Source: JBAZYV01 sp041658345 (GTDB taxonomy: Bacteria; Patescibacteriota; Gracilibacteria; UBA1369; 2-02-FULL-48-14). From it: 64,000 nucleotides of DNA. Shown here in pieces: positions 50,713 to 58,445 of the stretch. The stretch is taken from positions 62,001 to 126,000 of the forward strand of contig JBBAAK010000002.1 in assembly GCA_041658345.1 (NCBI GenBank), read 5' to 3'. Position 1 is the stretch's first letter. Every line of letters starts with the position of its first letter. The notes beneath the pieces were generated by a model. That model had not been told where the DNA came from, did not search any database, and worked only from the letters and a program-made list of their open reading frames with translations. Position numbers and translations under genes: made by a program.

Positions 50713-50813
50713 CGCACAACGTTCGCGTGTATGCGATGTTTGCCGTAGCGTAGCGGAGGCAAATATGGATGGAGCGACCGTAGGGAGTGTGACCACGTAC
50801 ACGCTGTTAGGCG
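50713..50813 (-). other. Integron attC-like recombination site
   Basis: Read on the minus strand just after the trpS stop, the element opens with GCCTAAC (a perfect RYYYAAC R'' box), then GCGTGTA as an L box, about 70 bp with an internal TTTGCC/GGCAAA inverted pair, the complementary TACACGC, and GTTGTGC, one mismatch from GTTRRRY. Order, length (~101 bp) and complementarity are those of attC sites. No integrase gene or attI lies in the window. It may be a mobilised cassette site or a degenerate relic. Confidence 0.6.
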
Positions 50814-50819
50814 ATGTAC

Positions 50820-51800
50820 CTAAATCGCGTCCTTGAAATAATCGATAAACATTTTTTCTTTCACTTTAGCAAGGGTTTGCTTTGCAACATGTCTTGCTTT
50901 TTTCGTGCCCTCAAAAAGTATTTCTTCAACAACTTTTGGATTTTTTTCGTAATAAGCTCTCTTTTCTCGAATTGGTTTTAACTTTTGAATAATCGCTTCA
51001 GCCAAAAACGGCTTTAGTTCAGAATATTTAATGGTGCCGTCTTTGAATTGCTGATTAAACTTTTTTATTGCTTCATGATTGTCCGAAAATTGTTCAAATA
51101 AGCCTAATAGATTTTTTCCGCCAATTTCATTCGTCACTGCCACTTTGAGTTTGCTTTTGATTTCTTCTTCAGAATCTGTAAAAGTGATAGAATTACCTAA
51201 ACTTTTTCCCATTTTACGTCCGTCCATGCCGAGTACACGCGGGGAATCACCAACTTTTGCTTCGGGTTCTTTTAATGTATCGCCATAAATAGCATTAAAT
51301 TTTCGGACAATCTCTCGCGTTTGCTCAATCATCGGCAACTGATCTGCTCCCACAGGAACTAAATCCGCTTGAAATGCGGTTATATCCGCCGCTTGGCTGA
51401 TAGGGTATCCTAAAAATCCAAAAGTTACATCGTCTTTAAACAAATCTTTCTTTTGCTGAATTTCTTCTTTTACAGTTGGATTTCGTTTAAGACGGGCAAT
51501 AGTAACCAAATTTGAATAGAAAATGGTTAATTCTGCTATTTCTGGAATTAGGGATTGAATAAAAATGGTTGATTTTTTAGGATCAATGCCTACGGCAAGG
51601 TTATCCATTGCAACTTCGTAAACATTTTTTCTTACTTTTTGAGGGTTATTGAAATTATCTGTTAAGGCTTGAACATCTGCAATCATTACATAAGTATCGT
51701 ATTCATCTTGCAAAGCAACTCGGTTTTTTAATGCTCCGCAAAAATGTCCGATGTGTAATTGACCTGTTGGTCTGTCTCCTGTAAGTATTATTTTTTTCAT
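50820..51800 (-). CDS. trpS: Tryptophanyl-tRNA synthetase
   Basis: This class I synthetase charges tRNA-Trp. The 326 residues are of normal length. The HIGH-type motif is GDRPTGQLHIGHFCGAL, and the KMSKS-type motif is GRKMGKSLGNSITF. The start follows a 5' hairpin leader and a good promoter. The stop is 7 bp from the attC-like site, so the gene has the form of an integron cassette with its own promoter, unusual for a housekeeping gene. Confidence 0.96.
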   Translation of the reverse strand: MKKIILTGDRPTGQLHIGHFCGALKNRVALQDEYDTYVMIADVQALTDNFNNPQKVRKNVYEVAMDNLAVGIDPKKSTIFIQSLIPEIAELTIFYSNLVTIARLKRNPTVKEEIQQKKDLFKDDVTFGFLGYPISQAADITAFQADLVPVGADQLPMIEQTREIVRKFNAIYGDTLKEPEAKVGDSPRVLGMDGRKMGKSLGNSITFTDSEEEIKSKLKVAVTNEIGGKNLLGLFEQFSDNHEAIKKFNQQFKDGTIKYSELKPFLAEAIIQKLKPIREKRAYYEKNPKVVEEILFEGTKKARHVAKQTLAKVKEKMFIDYFKDAI

Positions 51801-51828
51801 AGTAATTTTTTGTTATTTAGTACTGACT

Positions 51829-51881
51829 CGTTCTTATGCGAACTCGAACCTGTTGTTTCAACTTAATGTTGCATAAGAACG
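51829..51881 (-). promoter_or_regulatory. Hairpin in the trpS leader
   Basis: CGTTCTTATGC and GCATAAGAACG pair perfectly over 11 bp around a 31-nt loop containing GGTTCGAGTTC, a T-arm-like sequence. It sits at the expected 5' end of the trpS mRNA. No T-box sequence or terminator follows, so the mode of action is open; it may protect the mRNA or sense tRNA or protein. Confidence 0.6.
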
Positions 51882-51886
51882 TGGCA

Positions 51887-51915
51887 AGTATAGTGCGATG
51901 GGTTTGGCTATACAA
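51887..51915 (-). promoter_or_regulatory. Promoter of trpS
   Basis: On the minus strand TTGTAT, 17 bp, TATACT. The start near 51880 coincides with the base of the leader hairpin. Confidence 0.7.
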
Positions 51916-52051
51916 AGATTTCTTTTATCTTCCGCCTGTAAAATTATCTTTTGGGATGGATATGGATGTTTTGTTTTTTGTTAATTAGTGTCATTCGAAA
52001 TGGTGATTTTAGCTAACGCGTGCATGCAATGTTTTGCGAATAAACCAAAAT

Positions 52052-52354
52052 TTACTTTTCTTCTATTTCTATTTGAAGATAGGTCTTCTTCTTGGTGAAG
52101 CGAATAATAAGGTTCTCTCTATATACAATCCACTTTCTTTTAACTTCACTCGAGTATGGTGAATCGTAGGGAGGGCAATCATTCCCCTCAACTGTTGCGA
52201 CTATGTCATCTTCTTTTTGGTCATCGTGATAATGGTAAATTGGTTTGTTTTTGTGATCATGATCTTTAAAAAAATCACAACTGATTTCGTATTTTTTGCC
52301 AGACTTCTCATGAGTTTTTACTTCACCAATTTTTAAATCGAATTTTTGTATCAT
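52052..52354 (-). CDS. Hypothetical protein, 100 aa
   Basis: A small acidic/basic protein with many His and Asp residues in the middle (DFFKDHDHKNKPIYHYHDDQ), which could bind metal, and a Lys-rich beta-like C-terminus. No family is recognised. It follows the HIT gene by 3 bp, so the two are probably co-transcribed and may be functionally linked. Confidence 0.65.
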   Translation of the reverse strand: MIQKFDLKIGEVKTHEKSGKKYEISCDFFKDHDHKNKPIYHYHDDQKEDDIVATVEGNDCPPYDSPYSSEVKRKWIVYRENLIIRFTKKKTYLQIEIEEK

Positions 52355-52357
52355 AAA

Positions 52358-52759
52358 TTATTGAAACTTTTTGAAAATATTCTCTAATGGGATTGTATTT
52401 TTTGCTTTTTGTTTGAATTGTATTTCTAGATTTGAGTCTGGATACCGTGGAATAACATGAAAGTGGATATGAAATACGTCTTGTTGGGCATCTGCACCAG
52501 TAGAATGGACTATGTTAACACCCGTACAGTTTAGCTTTTCTTTACAAAGACGGGCCATTTTTTGGCAAATTCTAATTAGACTTTCTAATGTTTTTTCTGG
52601 GACATCAAATATATTTTCATAATGTGTCTTTGTTGCTACTAGCAGATGACCTTCTGAAGCTTGAGACCTATCTAGAAATACAATGATTTCATCGTCTTGA
52701 TAAACAACATAGGCTTTCTTTTCGTTGTTGGATATTTTGCAAAAAATACAATTTTTCAT
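52358..52759 (-). CDS. HIT-family nucleotide hydrolase/transferase
   Basis: The 133-residue protein has the histidine triad HIHFHV (His 97, 99, 101), where the middle His of the family attacks the alpha phosphate of nucleotides. An N-terminal CIFCKI gives half of the HIT zinc site. EGHLLVATKTHYENIFDV is also typical. Likely substrates are adenosine phosphoramidates or dinucleoside polyphosphates. It is followed by a 100-aa unknown gene. Confidence 0.9.
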   Translation of the reverse strand: MKNCIFCKISNNEKKAYVVYQDDEIIVFLDRSQASEGHLLVATKTHYENIFDVPEKTLESLIRICQKMARLCKEKLNCTGVNIVHSTGADAQQDVFHIHFHVIPRYPDSNLEIQFKQKAKNTIPLENIFKKFQ

Positions 52760-52815
52760 ACTTTATTATTTTACATAAAAGAAATATTCAAGCTAATGCG
52801 AGCGTAAGCGAAGCG

Positions 52816-53688
52816 TCATTTTTTCTTTTTATAAATCCCGTAAAAAGCAGAGGCGATGTGGCTTTGGTATTTGTTCTTTTTTAGCAATAAATCGGAATAT
52901 TTAATCCAAAATGTAAACCAGCCCCAAAAGTGTAGGCCGAGTTGGTAGAGTTTTGTGTTTCCAAACGAAGTTAGAATTGCGAGATATTCACGAGTAATCC
53001 AAGACATCATTGATCCGCCACCAACGGCGATGCCAAAATCCAGTTCTTCGTAATCTTTAAATAATTCTTTAAATCCGCATTCACTGTATCTTTGAAAATC
53101 GTCCGGCACCGCATGGAAAGGTTGCAAAAAAGGAATTTTTACATACAAAATGCCATCTTTTTTGAGCACTCTATTTATTTCGCTAAGTGCTTTTGATGGA
53201 TTTTTTACATGCTCGAGCACGTTCTTAAAAATCACCATGTTGAGGCTCTCATTTTTAAAAGGCAAATCGCAAACATCTGCAATAAAATCAATATTAGGAT
53301 ATTTGCAAATGTCTAAATTTTTAATTCCTTTGTGTAGCGTTTGTAGGTTTTTTGATAGGGAACCGATGTTGATTATAATGGCATCCTCCGGCATTTTTTT
53401 GAGCAAAGAAAGTAGCTCCTTGGGCTCGCTGTGGGAGCTTGTTAAATCGCTATATATTGAGTGGTGCGGTGGCAAAAGTATTTTTTTAAGCACGGATTTT
53501 AGAACGGATTTTTTTGCGTTGTGGCTTTTAACTTCGTTTTGATTAAAATTTTCTATAAAAATAGGCGCGCCGTTTTCCGTTAGTGGCACGGTGTGTTTGC
53601 AAGTGTTGCATTCCAGCATTTTAACGTCTGTTTTTGTGCTGTTGCTTAGGTTATTTCCGCAACTTGGACACTTCAAAAGATTGAGCAT
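52816..53688 (-). CDS. SAM methyltransferase with N-terminal zinc ribbon
   Basis: Residues 1-45 form a Trm112-like zinc ribbon (LKCPSCGNN and LECNTCKHTVPL). The rest is a class I methyltransferase of the Methyltransf_11 type: FIADVCDLPFKNESLNMVIF, LEHVKNPSKALSEINRVLKK, then a late membrane-associating aromatic region (LHFWGWFTFWIKYSDLLLKK). The usual glycine-rich motif I is altered to IINIGSLSKN. Proteins of this form often act on sugars or lipid intermediates, but the substrate is unknown. Confidence 0.8.
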   Translation of the reverse strand: MLNLLKCPSCGNNLSNSTKTDVKMLECNTCKHTVPLTENGAPIFIENFNQNEVKSHNAKKSVLKSVLKKILLPPHHSIYSDLTSSHSEPKELLSLLKKMPEDAIIINIGSLSKNLQTLHKGIKNLDICKYPNIDFIADVCDLPFKNESLNMVIFKNVLEHVKNPSKALSEINRVLKKDGILYVKIPFLQPFHAVPDDFQRYSECGFKELFKDYEELDFGIAVGGGSMMSWITREYLAILTSFGNTKLYQLGLHFWGWFTFWIKYSDLLLKKNKYQSHIASAFYGIYKKKK

Positions 53689-53708
53689 TTAGAATTTGTT
53701 ATGTGCTG

Positions 53709-53737
53709 AGTATAGTGTTGAGATTTTATTTAAACAA
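53709..53737 (-). promoter_or_regulatory. Promoter of the 52816-53688 methyltransferase
   Basis: On the minus strand TTGTTT, 17 bp, TATACT. The leader would be about 13 nt. Confidence 0.6.
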
Positions 53738-53755
53738 CGGTAGTATTTTTTAAGT

Positions 53756-53761
53756 TATAAT
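53756..53761 (+). promoter_or_regulatory. -10 box of the phosphoketolase gene
   Basis: A perfect TATAAT stands 15 bp before the ATG, so the mRNA would be nearly leaderless. No clear -35 is seen. Confidence 0.55.
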
Positions 53762-53776
53762 TCACGCCACATTTCC

Positions 53777-56152
53777 ATGAATCAAACTGATAAAAAAGCT
53801 TTAGCTTGGATAGAGGAATATTTGCGGTACAACGATTATATGGCGGTTGCTATGCTTTACTTGAAGGCGAATTATTTGATGCAAGAAAGTCTACAACCGG
53901 AGCATATAAAAGAAAGAATTCTTGGGCATTTTGGAACTGTTCCGGGGCTCAACTTTATCTATGCGAATTTAAATTATTTGGTGTGGAAACATAAATGTGA
54001 AACGCTTTTTGTAACGGGTCCGGGTCATGGTGCGCCGGCGATACTCGCAAATCTTTTTACGGAAGGTACGCTTAGTGAATTTTATCCGGATTATAAGCAT
54101 GATTATCTTGGTTTTTGTAAATTAGTGCATGATTTTTCTTGGCCACATACACCGTTTCCAAGCCACGTTACGCCAACTGTTCCGGGATCCATTTTGGAAG
54201 GCGGGGAACTTGGTTACAGTTTGTCTACTGCGTATGGAGCGGTGATGGACAATCCAAATTTAATTGCGGTTACGGTGGTTGGTGATGGGGAAGCGGAGAC
54301 CGGGCCAATTGCAACGGCTTGGCATAGCAATAAATTTTTAAATCCAAAAACTTCCGGTGCGGTTTTGCCGATTGTGCACATAAATGGTTACAAGATTTCT
54401 AATCCAACAATTTTTGGAAGGATGGATGATAAAGAACTTACGGCGCTTTTTAAAGGTTATGGCTACGAACCGATAATTGTGAGTGAGCCAAATATTGAAG
54501 AAAAAATGATTGAAGCGATGGAACACTCTTATCAAAAAATCCGTGCGGTGCAGGCTAAGGCTAGAAGGCTGGTTGGGTCATCGATTTTGAAGCCTGAGTG
54601 GCCTGTGATTTTGTTACGTTCAAAAAAAGGTTGGCATGGAATCCAAAAATTTCATGGGCATAGTGTGGAAGGTTCTTTCCGTGCACACGGGGTTCCGGTT
54701 GGCCATCCAAAAGAAGATCCAAAGGCACTTTCTGCGATTTCTGATTGGCTAAAACTTTATAAAATTGAAGAGCTTGTAGACAAAAAAGGTGCGCCAAAAA
54801 AAGATCTTTTTAAGTTTGTTCCGCGTGGCAAATATAGGGTTGGAATGTGTAGGCATGCGGTTGGTGGCAATATTTTAACCGAGCTAAAAATTCCTGCACT
54901 TACAAAATATGAAATCAAAGTTAAAGAGCGTGGGGCTGTGCATGCGAGTAGTACAAAAGTTGGCGCAAAATTGCTTCGCGATATTGTAAAAAATAATCCA
55001 AAAAATTTCCGTATATTTTGCCCGGATGAACTTGAATCAAATTTATTAACTGCGATTTTTGAGGCAACCGGTCGCGGATTTATGTGGCCGATTGAAAAAA
55101 ATGATGAGTACATGGATCCAAAAGGGCGAGTGCTAGAAATGCTTTCGGAGCATACTTTGCAAGGTTGGATGATGGGATATTTGCTTACCGGTCGCTATGG
55201 ATTTTTCTCCAGTTACGAGGCGTTTTTAACGATTATTGCGAGCATGGTGGACCAATATGCAAAGTTCTTAAAACAGAGTTTTAAAGTTGAGTGGCGCAAG
55301 CCAGTTGCGAGTGCGGTTTATTTGGTAACGAGTGTTGGATGGAGGCAAGATCACAATGGTTACTCGCATCAAAATCCAAGTTTTGTGAGCAATGTTTTGG
55401 CTAAGCATGGTGAGTTCTGCCAGATTTATTATCCGGTTGATGCAAATAGTTTTTTGGTGGCTCTGGAAGAGACTTATAAACGCAAAAATTCTATTTGTGT
55501 GATTGTTGCTGGCAAGCGTGATTTGCCACAGTGGCTTAGTTTAAAAGAGGCTCGGGAGCAAGCAAAAACCGGTATTGCGGTTTGGGACTGGGTTACTTCT
55601 AGCTTGGCGTCAAAAAAACCTGACGTTGTGCTTGCGAGTTGTGGTGATTATATGACTGAAGAAGCGATGCGTGCCGTGCAAATTTGTAAGGAACTTGTTC
55701 CTGCGATGAAGATTCGTTTTGTTAATGTTTCCGAATTAACTTCTATGTGTTTGGGAGATTATATGCCGGTGAAAAAAGCTTGTTTAACCGAAAATCAAAT
55801 CAACAAATATTTTACTGCGGATAAGCCAGTTGTGTTTAATTATCACGGTTATGTTAGCGACGTGGAGCATATTTTGTGGCCATACGAAAGTGGCAAACGT
55901 TTTAGTATTCATGGTTACATGGAGAAGGGTTCTACAACCACACCGTTTGATTTAAAGGTTGTGAACAAAGTCGATTGTTACCATTTGGCGATGGATTTAA
56001 TTACGCAGGCGAGTCGCACAAATAAGGCGATTGCGAGCAAGCGTGAAAAATTGATTGCTTATTTGGAAGGCAAAATTTTGGAACACCAAAAATACATCGC
56101 AAAGTTTGGAGACGACCCCGCAGAAGTTAAGGGGCTTAAGTGGGGGAAGTAA
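53777..56152 (+). CDS. xfp: Phosphoketolase (xylulose 5-P / fructose 6-P)
   Basis: This thiamine diphosphate enzyme cleaves xylulose 5-phosphate (and often fructose 6-phosphate) with phosphate into acetyl phosphate plus a triose or tetrose phosphate. The 791 residues match family length. Key blocks are TGPGHGAPAILANLFTEG, the TPP-binding VVGDGEAETGPIATAWHSNK, HINGYKISNPTIFGR, and GYLLTGRYGFFSSYEAF and QDHNGYSHQNPSF in the second half. Acetate kinase, encoded at 48.9-50.0 kb, would turn the product into ATP. Confidence 0.97.
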   Translation: MNQTDKKALAWIEEYLRYNDYMAVAMLYLKANYLMQESLQPEHIKERILGHFGTVPGLNFIYANLNYLVWKHKCETLFVTGPGHGAPAILANLFTEGTLSEFYPDYKHDYLGFCKLVHDFSWPHTPFPSHVTPTVPGSILEGGELGYSLSTAYGAVMDNPNLIAVTVVGDGEAETGPIATAWHSNKFLNPKTSGAVLPIVHINGYKISNPTIFGRMDDKELTALFKGYGYEPIIVSEPNIEEKMIEAMEHSYQKIRAVQAKARRLVGSSILKPEWPVILLRSKKGWHGIQKFHGHSVEGSFRAHGVPVGHPKEDPKALSAISDWLKLYKIEELVDKKGAPKKDLFKFVPRGKYRVGMCRHAVGGNILTELKIPALTKYEIKVKERGAVHASSTKVGAKLLRDIVKNNPKNFRIFCPDELESNLLTAIFEATGRGFMWPIEKNDEYMDPKGRVLEMLSEHTLQGWMMGYLLTGRYGFFSSYEAFLTIIASMVDQYAKFLKQSFKVEWRKPVASAVYLVTSVGWRQDHNGYSHQNPSFVSNVLAKHGEFCQIYYPVDANSFLVALEETYKRKNSICVIVAGKRDLPQWLSLKEAREQAKTGIAVWDWVTSSLASKKPDVVLASCGDYMTEEAMRAVQICKELVPAMKIRFVNVSELTSMCLGDYMPVKKACLTENQINKYFTADKPVVFNYHGYVSDVEHILWPYESGKRFSIHGYMEKGSTTTPFDLKVVNKVDCYHLAMDLITQASRTNKAIASKREKLIAYLEGKILEHQKYIAKFGDDPAEVKGLKWGK

Positions 56153-56268
56153 AATACATTTTGGCTCAATGGAAATACTTGCGCAAAATATTTGGGTTTT
56201 GCTATAATCTTAGTGTTAAAGCTTTCGGCCGTGGTTTATAAGCCACAATCTGGCGGAGAGCTTTTTCG

Positions 56269-56691
56269 TCATTTGCCTATAGGGAAGATTGATATTAAGT
56301 ACTTGTTATTGTTGTTTTTATTCTCTTTGATTTGTACAAAAAATATTTCATTTTCAGGTGTGATGCCTGTGAATCTGTGTAGTATCTCTGTTTTTTTGTC
56401 TACGTTCTCTTTTGAAATAGGCCCAAATCTGGAATTTTTAATTAATTCAAGCGCACAAGGATAGAATTTAAGCCTGCGAGATTTATCCCTGTGGCTAAAT
56501 TTATCATTTAAGTGATGCCAAAATAGACTTAAAAATATTTTATCTTTTTTAAAATATGCAGATCTTATGTAGGTCCTGCGTTTTGAATTCTTTACAATTT
56601 GATTGTAAAGAGTAAAAGCTTTTTTGCGTATTTCCCCGTAATTTGAGCCTGTTAATCTCCTTGTTTTAGTTTGGTAGGCTTTTGTAAGCAT
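56269..56691 (-). CDS. Small conserved protein, possibly nuclease-like (140 aa)
   Basis: The basic protein has TSNY-like GSNYGEIRKKAFTLYNQI, then KRRTYIRSAYFKKDKIFLSL, FWHHLNDK, and a C-terminal EIFFVQIKENKNNNNKYLI. I remember the RRTYIRSAYF...FWHHL pattern from recurrent small proteins in Patescibacteria that resemble phage-type RelE/Barnase-like nucleases. Neither this link nor activity is proven. An overlapping plus-strand frame (56192-56464) is rejected. Phased TTCAGG boxes lie 70-97 bp upstream of its start but on the opposite strand. Confidence 0.65.
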   Translation of the reverse strand: MLTKAYQTKTRRLTGSNYGEIRKKAFTLYNQIVKNSKRRTYIRSAYFKKDKIFLSLFWHHLNDKFSHRDKSRRLKFYPCALELIKNSRFGPISKENVDKKTEILHRFTGITPENEIFFVQIKENKNNNNKYLISIFPIGK

Positions 56692-56760
56692 GTACTGACT
56701 TTAGAGGTATTTGCGATTGTATTTGTTATATGTGAAAGCTTCAAGTCCCTTTGGTTTTAA

Positions 56761-56788
56761 TTCAGGAAAAATTCAGGGTTTTGTCAGG
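56761..56788 (+). promoter_or_regulatory. Three phased TTCAGG boxes
   Basis: TTCAGG (56761), TTCAGG (56772) and GTCAGG (56783) are 11 bp apart. No plus-strand gene follows; the kinase gene ends on the other strand at 56807. The boxes may control the minus-strand 56269-56691 gene or an antisense RNA into the kinase 3' end. Confidence 0.5.
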
Positions 56789-56806
56789 TGTGCGTATGCA
56801 GCAACC

Positions 56807-57466
56807 TTATTGTGTAATTGTTGGATTTTCGAAATCATTATTGTCTATTACCAAGTTGGCTAATTCTTTTGGGTTGGCTTCTTTAAGATAAAGTTTTTGG
56901 CCTGGGATGTAGCGTTCATTATATTTATCAATAATTTCTTGTTTTGAGCCAAGATAATAACCATCTCGCTTTATAGCTCTTTTTATTGTTATTGCGAAAT
57001 CAGCTTCGATAAAAATTTTAAAATCCCAATATTTTATAAGTTCTGGTCGGAATAAGAACACGCCATCCATTATCAAAATCGAGGTTGGCCGTGCAGTCTC
57101 AACTGGGGAAGTAACTTCTGTGTCGGTTCTAAAATCAAAAATTGCTTTCCTATATTTTAAATCACCATTTTTACCAAGTGGTGCGAGCAAATTATTTATG
57201 ATTGCTTGATTGTTGAATGAATCTTGGTAGTAACCTTCTGGTGAGTTGTGACCTTTTTGATATCGGATTGATTTTGGATTGTGGAAACCATCTATAGAAG
57301 CTCGAATTACATCTTGATTCTGTGTTTTAAAAAAGTCTGCGAGTGCGTTTGCCAAAGTTGTTTTGCCGGAAGCATCAACACCATCAATTCCTATGCGGAT
57401 TGGATGATTTTTCTTGACCTTTAAAATGAATTTTGAGATACGTTCTATGAGTTCTTTTTGTTGCAT
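56807..57466 (-). CDS. Uridine kinase-like P-loop kinase
   Basis: The 219-residue protein has Walker A GIDGVDASGKTTLANAL near residue 30, a DGFHNPKSIRYQKG substrate loop, ILIMDGVFLFRPELIKYWDF as the Walker B region, and a lid with IKRAIKRDGYYLG. It belongs to the uridine kinase/PRK-like group and would phosphorylate a nucleoside or small sugar. The exact substrate is uncertain. It follows the 57472 methyltransferase gene by 5 bp, so the two form one transcript. Confidence 0.88.
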   Translation of the reverse strand: MQQKELIERISKFILKVKKNHPIRIGIDGVDASGKTTLANALADFFKTQNQDVIRASIDGFHNPKSIRYQKGHNSPEGYYQDSFNNQAIINNLLAPLGKNGDLKYRKAIFDFRTDTEVTSPVETARPTSILIMDGVFLFRPELIKYWDFKIFIEADFAITIKRAIKRDGYYLGSKQEIIDKYNERYIPGQKLYLKEANPKELANLVIDNNDFENPTITQ

Positions 57467-57471
57467 TCGGA

Positions 57472-58191
57472 TTACTGTTTTTTAGCAATTGTGGTGATTG
57501 AAAAATCTTTTGTTTGATTTTTTATTAGATCGAATCCGGTCAATTTTAAGAATAGTTTTAGTTCTTCTTTAGTAAAAGATCTTACAACTGAGCTGTCTTT
57601 TACAGTTTTGGTTTTGCCGTTTGTTGTTACAAAGTATGTTGCATCCCATTTCTCCGTCCACCCTTCGTTTAAAGACAATGTTTTTTTGCTGACTCGTTTG
57701 TATTTAGTGTCGCCGACCGTAGATTCCTGCACGGAATGTTTTGTCTTTCTATCGATTATTATTTTTTCCGCATTAAAATTATCAAAAATCAAAATGCCAT
57801 TTGTCTTAAGATGCTTATGTATTTGCTCTAACGCCATCATTACATCTTTGTTTTTTGTCATATAAGTAAAACTTCTGCCCGGAATGATTATTGCGTCGAA
57901 TTTTTGTTTTAAATTAAAACTTCTCATGTCTGCTTTTATAAACTTTGCTTTTGGTGCGACTTCTTTTGCAATTGCTAGCATTTCTTTGTTTAAATCCAAT
58001 CCGAGATAATTGTAATTAGATTTAAGAAAAAATGGTGCCAAGTTTCCACTACCGCATCCTATTTCTAGTATTTTTTTGCATTTATATGTCCTCAATAATT
58101 TATTGAAAAATTCAAATTGTTCTTTGTAATCAAAAATCGTTTGATACATTCCGTGATAGGTTCGTGCTAGTTGTGAATATAGTTTAGTCAT
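57472..58191 (-). CDS. Class I SAM-dependent methyltransferase
   Basis: The 239-residue enzyme has motif I KKILEIGCGSGNLAPFFLKS, LGLDLNKEMLAIAKEVAPKA as motif II, FIKADMRSFNLKQKFDAIII with motif III, and a DIND-like IPGRSFTYMTKNKD. It resembles small-molecule methyltransferases of the Methyltransf_25 type; the substrate is unknown. The kinase-like gene follows closely. No SD is visible. Confidence 0.88.
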   Translation of the reverse strand: MTKLYSQLARTYHGMYQTIFDYKEQFEFFNKLLRTYKCKKILEIGCGSGNLAPFFLKSNYNYLGLDLNKEMLAIAKEVAPKAKFIKADMRSFNLKQKFDAIIIPGRSFTYMTKNKDVMMALEQIHKHLKTNGILIFDNFNAEKIIIDRKTKHSVQESTVGDTKYKRVSKKTLSLNEGWTEKWDATYFVTTNGKTKTVKDSSVVRSFTKEELKLFLKLTGFDLIKNQTKDFSITTIAKKQ

Positions 58192-58257
58192 TGGTTCGTT
58201 GAGATTTTAATCTTAAGTTTTATGATTATATACTTATTTTACCTTATGTTAAAAAAT

Positions 58258-58312
58258 GTCAGGAAAATTTAAGGAAAAATTCAGGGTTTTCGTAAGGTTG
58301 GTTGTTTAGAAT
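58258..58312 (+). promoter_or_regulatory. Phased box array and -10 driving the tRNA-like RNA
   Basis: GTCAGG (58258), TTAAGG (58269) and TTCAGG (58280) are spaced 11 bp; GTAAGG at 58292 is 12 bp on. TAGAAT (58307-58312) follows at 15 bp, so transcription would start near 58319, at the first base of the structured RNA. Confidence 0.6.
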
Positions 58313-58317
58313 AAGTC

Positions 58318-58445
58318 TGCTTAGTCGGGCTTAGACCGGTGCCCACAAAGGACTTGTCAACCTTTTGTGCCGGGTTCGACTCCCGGTGGGTCCACCACTA
58401 AGCAAGAGACAGCAAAAAGCCCTCTCCATATGGAAGGGCTTTTTG
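58318..58445 (+). ncRNA. tRNA-like structured small RNA
   Basis: The expected transcript opens with TGCTTAG, which pairs with CTAAGCA at 58398-58404. Between them are a D-arm-like GGGC-loop-GCCC (58327-58344), a long hairpin ACAAAGG/CCTTTTGT with loop ACTTGTCAA, and a canonical T arm CCGGG-TTCGACT-CCCGG (58370-58386). TGGGTCCACCA then precedes the 3' acceptor-like strand, as if a tRNA end with CCA were embedded. It does not satisfy tRNA rules: the anticodon arm is too long and no standard acceptor fits. A terminator follows. It could be a tRNA mimic, a decayed tRNA or an attachment-site relic. Confidence 0.5.

Noticed and set aside
52008..52045. attC fragment around GCTAACGCG
   Set aside because: Only one box-like sequence is present and there is no partner at a suitable distance.
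51801..52051. T-box riboswitch before trpS
   Set aside because: There is a strong hairpin, but no T-box core sequence, antiterminator or terminator.
52790..52815. Second attC site (GCATTAGC with inverted GCTTCGCTTACGC)
   Set aside because: Boxes are incomplete and pairing is imperfect; it may be a relic but cannot be supported.
56192..56464. Plus-strand 90-codon frame
   Set aside because: It is antisense to the better-supported 140-aa gene, whose RRTYIRSAYF block looks conserved.
56795..56890. 31-codon frame after the phased boxes
   Set aside because: It is antisense to the kinase gene end and has no recognisable features; an RNA is as likely.
58318..58404. Ordinary tRNA gene
   Set aside because: T arm and CCA are good, but no 7-bp acceptor pairs with TGGGTCC, the anticodon arm is too long and no anticodon fits a 7-nt loop.
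58318..58445. tmRNA (ssrA) gene
   Set aside because: The 3' part resembles a tmRNA end, but the locus is far too short and has no tag-peptide frame or 5' GGGG half.
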